NCBI GenBank assembly: GCA_027484825.1
Contig: JAIXSE010000017.1
Location: forward strand, 124,001-188,000
Length of the DNA: 64,000 nt
Direction: 5' to 3'
Source: Rubrivivax sp.
GTDB taxonomy: Bacteria > Pseudomonadota > Gammaproteobacteria > Burkholderiales > Burkholderiaceae_C
Positions 26,974-35,158 of this stretch are shown here, piece after piece. The translations under genes and the position numbers were made by a program. The notes under the pieces were generated by a model. It made no database searches. It saw only the letters and a list, made by a program, of their open reading frames with translations, and was not told the DNA's origin. Position 1 is the stretch's first letter. Each line of letters begins with the position of its first letter.

Positions 26974-27040
26974 GCCCCTGCCCCCGTCCTGACGAAGCCT
27001 GCTCTCACGGCTTTCGATGGATGCGGGGCAGGGGCTTTTT
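26974..27040 (+). terminator. Terminator after the M16 peptidase gene
   Basis: GCCCCTGCCCC (26974-26984) pairs with GGGGCAGGGGC (27025-27035), followed by TTTTT; the loop is about 40 bases. Its position argues against a proA start near 27021 and favours one downstream. Confidence 0.7.
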
Positions 27041-27083
27041 GCTGCGCGGTCGCGGGCGGCGCGTCATGGTTCAGAATCTGGCC

Positions 27084-28358
27084 ATGACCGACCTCGTTGC
27101 CTACATGAACGGCGTGGGCGAGGCCGCGCGTCGCGCCGCGACGCAGATGGCTGCCGCGCCGACCTCCGCCAAGAACCAGGCCCTGCTGGCCCTGGCCCGC
27201 CGCCTGCGCGACAGCGGCCCCGCCCTGGCCGCCGCCAATGAGCGCGACCTGGCCGCCGCGCGCGACGCCGGCCTGGATGCGCCCCTGGTGGACCGCCTCA
27301 AGCTCGATGCCAAGACCCTGGACACGGTGGCCCTGGGCTGCGAGCAGATCGCCGCCATGCCGGACCCGATCGGCGAGATCACCGGCGTCAAGCGCCGCCC
27401 CACCGGCATCAGCGTCGGCCAGATGCGGGTGCCGCTGGGCGTGTTCGGCATGATCTACGAGAGCCGGCCGAATGTGACCATCGAGGCGGCATCGCTGGCC
27501 ATCAAGAGCGGCAATGCCTGCATCCTGCGTGGCGGCTCTGAAGCGCTGCACAGCAACCTGGCGCTGGCCGCCCTGGTGGCGCAGAGCCTGGAAGAGGCCG
27601 GCCTGCCGGCCGAGGCGGTGCAGCTCATCAACACCACCGACCGCGCCGCCGTGGGGCTGCTGATTGCAATGCCCGCTTTCGTGGACGTGATCATCCCGCG
27701 CGGCGGCAAGGGCCTGATCGAGCGCATCAGCCGCGACGCCCGGGTGCCGGTCATCAAGCATCTGGATGGCAACTGCCACTGCTATGTCGATGCGCAGGTG
27801 GACCTGGCGCAGGCGCTGGTGGTGGTGGAGAACGCCAAGACGCAGAAGTACAGCCCCTGCAATGCCACCGAATCGCTGCTGGTGCATGCGGACCAGGCGG
27901 CGGAGTTCCTGCCGCGCATCGGCCGCCTCTTTGCGGCCAAGGGTGTGGAGATGCGGGCCTGCCCCCGTGCCTTTGCCGCCCTGCTGGAAGTGCCCGATGC
28001 CCAGTTGGCCCTGGCCACCGAGGCCGACTGGAGCACCGAATACCTGGCCCCGATCATCAGCATCAAGGTGGTGGACAGCCTGGACGAGGCCATCGCCCAC
28101 ATCAACCGCTACGGCTCGCACCACACCGACGCCATCCTCACCACGCTGCATGTGAATGCCATGCGCTTCCTGCGCGAGGTGGATTCGGCCAGCGTGATGG
28201 TCAATGCCAGCACCCGCTTCGCCGATGGCTTCGAATACGGGCTGGGCGCCGAGATCGGGATTTCGACCGACAAGTTCCATGCCCGCGGCCCGGTCGGTCT
28301 GGAAGGCCTGACCTCGATGAAATGGGTGGTGCTGGGCCAGGGCGAAATCCGTCAGTAA
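27084..28358 (+). CDS. proA: Gamma-glutamyl phosphate reductase
   Basis: A 424-residue NADPH-dependent enzyme of proline synthesis, reducing gamma-glutamyl phosphate to glutamate semialdehyde. It has the aldehyde-dehydrogenase fold with [46 protein letters not shown] and [11 protein letters not shown]. The catalytic Cys is in [14 protein letters not shown] (Cys 259), and it ends in [13 protein letters not shown] start at ATG 27084 ([14 protein letters not shown]); ATG 27066 is also possible. ProB is not in the window, so the pathway genes are split. Confidence 0.94.
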   Translation: MTDLVAYMNGVGEAARRAATQMAAAPTSAKNQALLALARRLRDSGPALAAANERDLAAARDAGLDAPLVDRLKLDAKTLDTVALGCEQIAAMPDPIGEITGVKRRPTGISVGQMRVPLGVFGMIYESRPNVTIEAASLAIKSGNACILRGGSEALHSNLALAALVAQSLEEAGLPAEAVQLINTTDRAAVGLLIAMPAFVDVIIPRGGKGLIERISRDARVPVIKHLDGNCHCYVDAQVDLAQALVVVENAKTQKYSPCNATESLLVHADQAAEFLPRIGRLFAAKGVEMRACPRAFAALLEVPDAQLALATEADWSTEYLAPIISIKVVDSLDEAIAHINRYGSHHTDAILTTLHVNAMRFLREVDSASVMVNASTRFADGFEYGLGAEIGISTDKFHARGPVGLEGLTSMKWVVLGQGEIRQ

Positions 28359-28471
28359 CAGGGCGGACCGGGGGCGCCGGTACACTGAGCGGGTGCTTGG
28401 ACCCCCTCAACCGGGGTTCGAGCACGTTCATCCGCAGCTCCTTGTACCGCCCTCCGCGCCCCCGCCCCACC

Positions 28472-29245
28472 ATGTCCGAATCCTCGTCCGCCGCCCCGCT
28501 CCCGTCTTCGCTGCCGCCGGCCGTCAACGCCTCCAGCCGCAAGGCGCTGGTGCTGTTTTCCGGCGGGCAGGACTCCACCGCGTGTCTGGCCTGGGCACTG
28601 GAGCGGTTCGCCGAGGTCGAGACCCTGGGCTTCGACTACGGACAACGCCACCGCATTGAGCTGGACTGCCGCCAGGTGGTCCGCGAGCAGATCCGTCAGC
28701 AGTTCCCCGCCTGGGCTGGGAAGCTGGGGGAAGACCATCTGCTGGACCTGAGCCTGCTGGGCCAGATCTCCGACACCGCACTCACGCAGGAGCGGGCCAT
28801 CGAGCTGCAGGCGAATGGTCTGCCCAACACCTTCGTGCCGGGCCGCAACCTGCTGTTCCTGACCTTTGCCGCCACCCTGGCCTATCGCCGCGGTGCCTCG
28901 GTGCTGGTGGGCGGCATGTGCGAGACCGATTTCTCCGGGTACCCGGACTGCCGCGACAACACCCTCAAGGCTTTGCAGGTGGCGCTGAGCCTGGGCCTGG
29001 ACACGCCGATGACGCTGGAGACGCCGCTGATGTTCCTGACCAAGGCCCAGACCTGGGCCATGACCGAGGGGCTGGGCGGCGCGGCGCTGAACGATCTGAT
29101 CATCGAGCACACGCACACCTGCTACCTGGGCCAGCGCGAGACCCGTCACGCCTGGGGCTGGGGCTGCGGCCACTGCCCCGCCTGCGAGCTGCGGGCGCGC
29201 GGCTATCAGGAGTTTGTGCAGGCCCGCATGGCCGGTGGCCGTTGA
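28472..29245 (+). CDS. queC: 7-cyano-7-deazaguanine synthase
   Basis: A 257-residue QueC, converting 7-carboxy-7-deazaguanine to preQ0 with ATP and ammonia in queuosine synthesis. The PP-loop motif is [18 protein letters not shown]. Later elements are [24 protein letters not shown] and the C-terminal zinc cluster [14 protein letters not shown] with an upstream Cys in [11 protein letters not shown]. The N-terminus has about 25 extra Ser/Ala/Pro residues before the motif. I start at ATG 28472. The LemA-like gene starts ten bases after its stop. Confidence 0.95.
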   Translation: MSESSSAAPLPSSLPPAVNASSRKALVLFSGGQDSTACLAWALERFAEVETLGFDYGQRHRIELDCRQVVREQIRQQFPAWAGKLGEDHLLDLSLLGQISDTALTQERAIELQANGLPNTFVPGRNLLFLTFAATLAYRRGASVLVGGMCETDFSGYPDCRDNTLKALQVALSLGLDTPMTLETPLMFLTKAQTWAMTEGLGGAALNDLIIEHTHTCYLGQRETRHAWGWGCGHCPACELRARGYQEFVQARMAGGR

Positions 29246-29254
29246 GGAGTGAGC

Positions 29255-29803
29255 GTGACGGTCTTCTGGGAGCGAGCCCTGTGGGTGGTCGGTGCGTTGC
29301 TGCTGTTCTGGGGCATTGGCGCCTACAACCGCGTGATGCTGCTGCGCAATGAGATCGGCAAGGCCTTCACTCAGCTGGATGAGGCGCTGACTCGTCGCAC
29401 GACCCTGGGCGACGCCCTGCTGGGTCATCTGCGTGAGCGGCTGCCCAGCGAGCAGGCCAGCATCGATGCCCTCGCTGCCGCGCAGGCCGAGGCCCAGACC
29501 GCTGCCCAGTTGGTGCGGGCCAAGCCGCATGCGGCCGAGCCGATCGCCCACCTGGCCATCACCTCCGCCGTGCATGGGGCTGCGCTCACCCGGCTGATCT
29601 CGCTGGTGGAGCATCACTCCGAGCTGGTGTCCGACGCCGAGCTGTATGGCGTGGTGGATGAACTCAAGCTGGTGGACCGGCAGCGCGCCTTTGCCCGGCA
29701 GGTGTTCAACCAGGCGGTGCAGAACTACAACGAAGCGGTGCGACAGTTTCCGACGCGGGTGCTGGTCAGCTTCTTCGGGTTTTCGGAATCGCGCAGTCTC
29801 TGA
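29255..29803 (+). CDS. LemA-family membrane protein
   Basis: A 182-residue protein with one N-terminal membrane helix (ALWVVGALLLFWGIGAYNRV) and a helical-bundle domain. The LemA signature appears at the end: ARQVFNQAVQNYNEAVRQFPTRV then LVSFFGF. LemA proteins are small envelope proteins of unclear role. GTG 29255 is five bases after AGGAG (29245-29249); GTG 29249 is a weaker alternative. The gene is probably transcribed with queC. It is shorter in the middle helices than some LemA members. Confidence 0.82.
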   Translation: MTVFWERALWVVGALLLFWGIGAYNRVMLLRNEIGKAFTQLDEALTRRTTLGDALLGHLRERLPSEQASIDALAAAQAEAQTAAQLVRAKPHAAEPIAHLAITSAVHGAALTRLISLVEHHSELVSDAELYGVVDELKLVDRQRAFARQVFNQAVQNYNEAVRQFPTRVLVSFFGFSESRSL

Positions 29804-29893
29804 AGGCCCCTGCGACCCTGCGCTGGCCGCTCAGCGCCGGTTTCCCTACACTGCACCCCACAGCGCCGCTCAAGGCGATGTCGGAGCGCATGC

Positions 29894-30475
29894 ATGCGGG
29901 ACATGGAGCGAATCAGGCACAGGCTTGCAAGGGCCGCCCGTGCCGTCAGGCCGCCGGCCATCGGACCTCGGAGCGCGTGGCGGACGGTCTCCGCATTCGC
30001 GGCTCTGTCGGCCTTCTCGCCGTTCCCGGCCTTCTTGTCTTCTTTGCCCAGATTGCCGCTGTTGCCCCTCTGCGCGGGACTGATGATTTCCACCGCCGCC
30101 GGGGCTGAACCCTCTCCCGCGCCCCCTGCCCTAACACCGCTGGCCACCGAGCTGCAGATGCGCTCCCTCGCCGCCACCTGCGCCGCCTGCCATGGCACCG
30201 ACGGACGCACCACTGCGGACGATGCGCTGCCCCGTCTGGCAGGCCGCCCCGCTGAAGAGGTGGCCCGCCTGCTGCAGGCCTTCAAGACGGGCGCCCTCCC
30301 AGGCACCGTGATGCCGCAACTGGCCAAGGGCTACGACGACCGGCAGATCGACCAGCTGGCACGCTACTTCGCCGCACAGCCTGCGGGAGCCGGGACGCGT
30401 CCCGCGTCAGGGAAGCGTCCTGCCGCGAAGCCGACCGTTGCCAGGTCCCGCGCCGCAGCCGGGGGCACGCCGTGA
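29894..30475 (+). CDS. Cytochrome c subunit of a flavocytochrome-c-like pair
   Basis: A 193-residue exported class I cytochrome c. The N-terminus is unusually long and basic before a hydrophobic export segment ending in AAGAEPSP (about residue 72). The haem motif is CAACH (Cys 96, Cys 99, His 100), and the likely distal ligand is Met in GTVMPQLAKGY. A Lys/Arg/Pro-rich tail follows. It overlaps the flavoprotein gene at TGATG (30473-30477), so the two are translated together, as in flavocytochrome c sulfide dehydrogenase (FccA/FccB or SoxE/SoxF). Shine-Dalgarno GGAG precedes ATG 29894. Confidence 0.82.
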   Translation: MRDMERIRHRLARAARAVRPPAIGPRSAWRTVSAFAALSAFSPFPAFLSSLPRLPLLPLCAGLMISTAAGAEPSPAPPALTPLATELQMRSLAATCAACHGTDGRTTADDALPRLAGRPAEEVARLLQAFKTGALPGTVMPQLAKGYDDRQIDQLARYFAAQPAGAGTRPASGKRPAAKPTVARSRAAAGGTP

Positions 30476-31776
30476 TGCGCCGTCGGGACTTGATGCTGGC
30501 CGGCGCGGCGCTGGCCTCGCTGACCTCGCTGCCCGCGCATGCTCAGGCCCAGGCCCCCGCCGGTTGGCGCCGCTCACGTGTGGTGGTGGTGGGTGGTGGC
30601 ATCGGGGGTGCGACGGCAGCGCGCTATCTGCGGCTGTGGTCCGGCCACACACTGGACGTGGTGCTGGTCGATCCGCAGGACCGGTTCGTGTCCTGCCCGA
30701 TGTCGAACCTGGTGCTGGGCGGCTTCACGTCGCTGGAGACGCTGACCCGTCCCATGGCCACGCTGGACGCGGCCGGCGTGCGCCGGGTCCAGGACATCGC
30801 CACCCACATCGACACCGAGCGCCGGCTGGTGATGCTCGCGCGCGGCGATCCCCTGCGCTATGACCGGCTGATCGTCTCGCCCGGCATTGATCTGGACTGG
30901 AGCAGCGTGGCAGGTCTTGAGGCCGCTCATGGCGCGGGCCGCATCCTGCAGGCGTGGAAGGCCGGTCCAGAAACACTGGCCCTGCGGCGCCAGCTCGAGG
31001 CCATGCCCGACGGTGGCGTCTTCGCCCTGACGATTCCGGAGGCGCCCTATCGCTGTCCTCCCGGTCCGTACGAGCGGGCCAGCGTGGTGGCCGCCTGGAT
31101 GAAGAAGGCCCGCCCCCGCAGCAAGCTGCTGGTGCTGGACGCCAATCCGGACATCACCTCCAAAGCGGCGCTGTTCCGCAAGGTCTGGGCCGAGCGCTAT
31201 GCCGGACTGCTGGAATACCGGCCGCTGCACAAGGCGGTGGCGGTGGAGACAGGTTCGGGGCCGGGCGGGACGGTGCGCTTCGAGCTGCAATCGCCGGAGC
31301 GGGCCGACGTGCTCAATGTGCTGCCGGCCATGCAGGCGGGATCCATCGCGCGGGAGGCCGGCCTGGTGGGCCGTATCGGAGCGGCGGGGGGGCGCTGGTG
31401 CCCCGTGGAATACCTCACCTTCGCCTCGTCACAAGCGCCCGGCGTCCAGGTCATCGGCGACGCCATCCAGGTGGCACCGGCCATGCCCAAGAGCGGGCAT
31501 ATGGCCAATGCGCATGCCAAGGTCGCCGCTGCGGCCCTGCTCAGCGAACTGGCGGGGCTGCCGCCCGACCTGCAGCCCATGCTGACCAACACCTGCTACA
31601 GCCATGTGGACGGCGGCGAGGTGATCCACGTGGCCAGCGTGCACCGCTACCTGGCGCAGGAGCGCACTTACCGGACCGTGCCCGGCTCAGGCGGTGTCTC
31701 CGACGGACCCAGTGAGCGCGAGTCCCGCTACGCCTGGCACTGGGCCCGCACGCTCTGGCAGGACATGCTGGGCTGA
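30475..31776 (+). CDS. fccB: FAD-dependent sulfide dehydrogenase-type flavoprotein
   Basis: A 433-residue periplasmic flavoprotein. The twin-arginine signal MRRRDLMLAGAALASL is as in FccB/SoxF. The FAD-binding motif is RVVVVGGGIGGATAARYLRL, with GVQVIGDAIQ near the C-terminus binding the ribityl chain. Cys residues in PYRCPPGPYERAS and GGRWCPVEY match the redox Cys pair of sulfide:cytochrome c oxidoreductases. The expected reaction is sulfide to sulfur with electrons to the cytochrome c encoded just upstream. A different thiol or sulfur substrate is possible. No other sox genes are in the window. Confidence 0.85.
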   Translation: MRRRDLMLAGAALASLTSLPAHAQAQAPAGWRRSRVVVVGGGIGGATAARYLRLWSGHTLDVVLVDPQDRFVSCPMSNLVLGGFTSLETLTRPMATLDAAGVRRVQDIATHIDTERRLVMLARGDPLRYDRLIVSPGIDLDWSSVAGLEAAHGAGRILQAWKAGPETLALRRQLEAMPDGGVFALTIPEAPYRCPPGPYERASVVAAWMKKARPRSKLLVLDANPDITSKAALFRKVWAERYAGLLEYRPLHKAVAVETGSGPGGTVRFELQSPERADVLNVLPAMQAGSIAREAGLVGRIGAAGGRWCPVEYLTFASSQAPGVQVIGDAIQVAPAMPKSGHMANAHAKVAAAALLSELAGLPPDLQPMLTNTCYSHVDGGEVIHVASVHRYLAQERTYRTVPGSGGVSDGPSERESRYAWHWARTLWQDMLG

Positions 31777-31782
31777 GTCAGC

Positions 31783-32205
31783 TCAGTTGCACTCGATGGC
31801 GCCGGCGGTCACCAGTTCGTCGAACAGGGTGGTCAGGCCGCGGCCGGTCATGCGGAACGGATCGAGCTTCTGCGTCTCTCCGTACTTGAGCAGCAGGGCC
31901 GGATTCAGCCGGTGCAGGTTGACCTGCCCCATCGACCAGCCGGCAAAGCGCCGCTCGCCGATTTCCTCATAGGCGATCAGGGTGCACTGGTCATGGCGCT
32001 CGTCCGCGACGATGCGCTTGTAGCGGACATTGACCGCTTCACGCGAGCCCTCCAACACCTGGATGAACACCCCGTCGGTATGACAGAGCAGGCCGGTGAT
32101 GCCTTCCTGCGTGTTGTGGTCCCGGGAGCGGCGCACGATGTCCTGCAGATCGTGAGGGCTGAGGTCGCGGCGGGCGCGGCTGGCGTAAACAAGGCGAACG
32201 AGCAT
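31783..32205 (-). CDS. BLUF-domain blue-light sensor
   Basis: A 140-residue stand-alone BLUF photoreceptor binding FAD. The key residues are present: Tyr 7 (LVYASRA), Asn 31 (RDHNTQEGITGLL), Gln 49 (FIQVLEG), and the variable Trp 90/Met 92 (FAGWSMG). It has a C-terminal extension of about 45 residues but no output domain, so it must signal through a partner protein. The ATG (complement of 32203-32205) has AGAGGA upstream. It lies 11 bases downstream of folE on the same strand, indicating co-transcription with GTP cyclohydrolase I. Confidence 0.93.
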   Translation of the reverse strand: MLVRLVYASRARRDLSPHDLQDIVRRSRDHNTQEGITGLLCHTDGVFIQVLEGSREAVNVRYKRIVADERHDQCTLIAYEEIGERRFAGWSMGQVNLHRLNPALLLKYGETQKLDPFRMTGRGLTTLFDELVTAGAIECN

Positions 32206-32216
32206 GGGAGGTCCTC

Positions 32217-32933
32217 TTAGCTTTTGCTACGCACCAGTGACAGGAACTCCCGCCGCAGGTTCGGATCTTTCAGGAAGGCGCCGCGCATCACGCTGTTGAT
32301 CATGGTGGATTCCATGTCCTTCACACCGCGCCAGTGCATGCAGAAGTGGTCCGCATCCATCACGATGGCCAGGCCGTCCGGCCGCACGCGGTCCTGCAGC
32401 TCGTTGGCCAGCATGGTGACGGCTTCTTCCTGGATTTGCGGACGGCTCATGATCCAGTCGGTCAGGCGCGCATACTTGGACAGGCCGATCAGGTTGGAAT
32501 GCTCATTGGGCAGCAGACCGATCCACACCTTGCCGATGATCGGGCACAGGTGGTGCGAGCAGGCGCTGCGCACGGTGATGGGGCCGACGATCATCAGCTC
32601 GTTCAGCCGCTCGGCATTGGGAAACTCGGTCACCGCGGGTGCCTGCGCATAACGGCCGGCAAACACCTCCCGCACAAACATCTTGGCCACCCGCTTGGCG
32701 GTCTCCTGGGTGTTGTGGTCGCCGACGGTGTCGATCACCAGGGCCTGCAGCACGTCCTGCATCTTGGCCTGGACTTCCGCCTGCAGCTGCTCCAGCTCGC
32801 CGGGCTCGAGGAAGTCGGCAATGTTGTCATTGGCGTGATAGCGCTTCTTCGCATGGACCAGCCGGTAACGGATGCGCTCGGACGCCGGCAGGGCCGCCAG
32901 GGACTCGGCGCTCAAGGTGGGGTTGCCTGTCAT
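32217..32933 (-). CDS. folE: GTP cyclohydrolase I
   Basis: A 238-residue FolE opening GTP to 7,8-dihydroneopterin triphosphate, the first step of folate and pterin synthesis. The zinc ligands are Cys 125 and His 128 (CSHHLCPIIGKVWIG) and Cys 198 (DADHFCMHWRG), with the later MRGAF near the C-terminus. The N-terminus has about 25 residues before the conserved region. It is divergent from rsmB, with about 180 bases between them. It is followed by the BLUF gene in an apparent two-gene operon. Confidence 0.97.
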   Translation of the reverse strand: MTGNPTLSAESLAALPASERIRYRLVHAKKRYHANDNIADFLEPGELEQLQAEVQAKMQDVLQALVIDTVGDHNTQETAKRVAKMFVREVFAGRYAQAPAVTEFPNAERLNELMIVGPITVRSACSHHLCPIIGKVWIGLLPNEHSNLIGLSKYARLTDWIMSRPQIQEEAVTMLANELQDRVRPDGLAIVMDADHFCMHWRGVKDMESTMINSVMRGAFLKDPNLRREFLSLVRSKS

Positions 32934-33112
32934 GAATGATGCGGGGCGCGTTCAAGCGTGTCCCGAAGGTAAAGATCGATCGGAATTACGGCGGATGAGG
33001 GAACCGCCATGCGAGAGTCTGACGGGATATTGTCCCCGCGGGGTGATGTCATTGTGATCCGTAGGGCGTACAAGCCAGCCGGCGTGCGATGGGCACCCCT
33101 TAAACTTCGCCG

Positions 33113-34495
33113 GTGTCTACCCCCCATTCCTCCTCTCCTCCCCTGCATCGCCTGCTCAGCGCGAGCGCCGATGCGGTCCAGGCCGTTCGTGACGGCCATT
33201 CCCTTACCGACTGGCTGGGCCGCTGTGCCGCCGATTTGCGCCCGGGGGCTCAGGCGCTGAGCTTCACCGTGCTGCGCCGCCTGGGGGTCGTCCAGGCATT
33301 GCGGCCCCGGTTGGCCCCCAAGGCGCCCCCGCCTCGCGTGGATGCCCTGCTGGTCACCGCCCTGGCGTTGTTATTGCCAGGTGACGACTTCTACGCAGAA
33401 CACACGCTGGTGGATCAGGCCGTCGAAGCGGCGCGCCGTCGCACCCCCAAGCAGGCCGGCTTCGTGAATGCCGTGCTGCGCCGATTTCTTCGTGAGCGGG
33501 ACGCGCTGGTCGACAGCCTGAAGGACGATCCGGTCGCCACCTGGAACCATCCGAGGTGGTGGCAGGAACAGGTGCAGCGGGACTGGCCCGACCACTGGCA
33601 GGCGCTGCTGACGGCCAACCAGCAGCGTCCGCCGATGACGCTGCGGGTGAATCCCGCACAAGGCAGCACCGAGCACTATCTGAAGCGCCTGACCGACGCC
33701 GGCATCGCCGCGGCGCCGGCCGGCGAGCTCTGGCCGCAGGCCCTGGTGCTGGACGAACCTCGCCCGGTCCAGGCCCTGCCGGGGTTTGCCGAGGGCGATG
33801 CGTCGGTGCAAGATGCCTCGGCCCAACTGGCAGCCCCGCTGCTGCTGGGCCATCTGAAGCCGCAAGACCTGTCGCCCGGCGAGGCTTGGCCGCTGCTGGG
33901 CGAAGGCGCCCGTGTGCTGGACGCCTGCTCGGCGCCTGGCGGCAAAACCGCCCATCTGCAGGAACTGGCCGGCAACCGCCTGGATCTGCTGGCGCTGGAC
34001 ACCGACGCAAAGCGGCTGGAGCGGGTGCGCGAGAACCTGGAGCGCATGCAGCTGAGCGCGCGCGTCAAAGCCGCCGATGCCCGCAACACCGCGTCCTGGT
34101 GGGACGGCCAGCCGCTGGACGCCATCTTGCTGGACGCGCCTTGCAGCGCCTCCGGCATCGTGCGGCGCCATCCGGATGTGCGCTGGCTGCGCCGCGCGAC
34201 CGACATTGCGGCCCTCGCCCAGATCCAGTCCGAACTGCTGGACGCCCTGTGGCCCTTGCTCAAACCGGGTGGCCGGATGCTCTACGCCACCTGCTCGGTC
34301 TTCAAGGCCGAGGGCCAGGATCAAATCGACGCGTTTTTGCAACGCCACGGGGATGCGCGGTTGCGTCTGTTCACCCGTGGAGCCGGCCACCTCCTTCCGC
34401 TCGCTGACAATGCTTCGCAACACCCACCGCGAGGCGCTGCGGCCGTGACCGACGGCTTCTTCTACGCCTTGCTCCAGAAGTTGCCCTCCGCGTGA
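33113..34495 (+). CDS. rsmB: 16S rRNA (cytosine-967-C5)-methyltransferase
   Basis: A 460-residue RsmB. An N-terminal NusB-like RNA-binding domain (residues about 10-150; VDQAVEAARRRTPKQAGFVNAVLRRFL) is followed by the SAM-dependent methyltransferase. This has DACSAPGGKTAHLQELAG, the two catalytic cysteines in DAPCSASGIVRRHPDVRW (Cys 344) and YATCSVFKAEGQ (Cys 394), and a DGFFYALLQK end. The start is GTG 33113. It overlaps the next gene at GTGA (34492-34495) and heads the run rsmB-DUF4390-ntrY-ntrX. Confidence 0.95.
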   Translation: MSTPHSSSPPLHRLLSASADAVQAVRDGHSLTDWLGRCAADLRPGAQALSFTVLRRLGVVQALRPRLAPKAPPPRVDALLVTALALLLPGDDFYAEHTLVDQAVEAARRRTPKQAGFVNAVLRRFLRERDALVDSLKDDPVATWNHPRWWQEQVQRDWPDHWQALLTANQQRPPMTLRVNPAQGSTEHYLKRLTDAGIAAAPAGELWPQALVLDEPRPVQALPGFAEGDASVQDASAQLAAPLLLGHLKPQDLSPGEAWPLLGEGARVLDACSAPGGKTAHLQELAGNRLDLLALDTDAKRLERVRENLERMQLSARVKAADARNTASWWDGQPLDAILLDAPCSASGIVRRHPDVRWLRRATDIAALAQIQSELLDALWPLLKPGGRMLYATCSVFKAEGQDQIDAFLQRHGDARLRLFTRGAGHLLPLADNASQHPPRGAAAVTDGFFYALLQKLPSA

Positions 34496-35106
34496 GCCTG
34501 TTGAGTCCGTCTGTTCTGCTGCGTAGCTGGTTGCGGCGCCTGACCCTGGTCGGCGCCCTGCTGGTGATGCACGCCTGGGTGCTGGCCCAGGGCGTGACGC
34601 TGCAGCAACTGACGGCCGAACGGGTCGAGGACGGACTGGCGCTGAGCTTCAGCAGCCGCTTCGAGCTGCCCCGACCGGCGGAAGACGCGCTGCTCAAGGG
34701 CGTGGCCATTTATTTCGTGGCGGAGGTGCAGGTGCTGCGCAACCGCTGGTATTGGCGGGACGCCCGCGTGGCCCAGGCCACCCGTACCTGGCGGCTGACC
34801 TGGCAACCCCTGACCCGCCAGTACCGGGTGAGCACCGGTGGCCTGCATCAGAGCTTTGACACCCTGGGCGAAGCAGTCGCCTCCCTGCGCGGCGTGTCTG
34901 GCTGGCGGGTGGCCGATGCCAAGGAGATCGAGGACGATGGCAACTATTACCTGGCGTTCAGCTACAAGCTCGACACCAGCCAGTTGCCGCGTCCAATGCA
35001 GATCGGCCTGGGGGCGGGTCAAGGATGGGCCTTGTCGGTGGAGCGCAACCTTCAGCTGAACCTGGAGGTGCCCGCGACGCCGCCTCCGAACCGGCCCCAG
35101 CCTTGA
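34492..35106 (+). CDS. DUF4390 exported protein
   Basis: A 204-residue protein of the DUF4390 family. An N-terminal export or anchor segment (LTLVGALLVMHAWVLAQG, about residues 18-34) precedes a beta-rich periplasmic part with LSFSSRFELPRPAEDALLKG and RNRWYWRDARVAQATRTWRL. Function unknown. It starts at GTG 34492, overlapping the rsmB stop, and is followed by the NtrY-like kinase. The gene order in this run is common in Burkholderiales and points to a role with the membrane kinase or envelope. A Pro-rich tail ends it. Confidence 0.8.
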   Translation: MSLLSPSVLLRSWLRRLTLVGALLVMHAWVLAQGVTLQQLTAERVEDGLALSFSSRFELPRPAEDALLKGVAIYFVAEVQVLRNRWYWRDARVAQATRTWRLTWQPLTRQYRVSTGGLHQSFDTLGEAVASLRGVSGWRVADAKEIEDDGNYYLAFSYKLDTSQLPRPMQIGLGAGQGWALSVERNLQLNLEVPATPPPNRPQP

Positions 35107-35158
35107 GACACTGTTTCCGATGGATGCCTGAGGCACTGACCCTGAAGGATTGCTCCCT

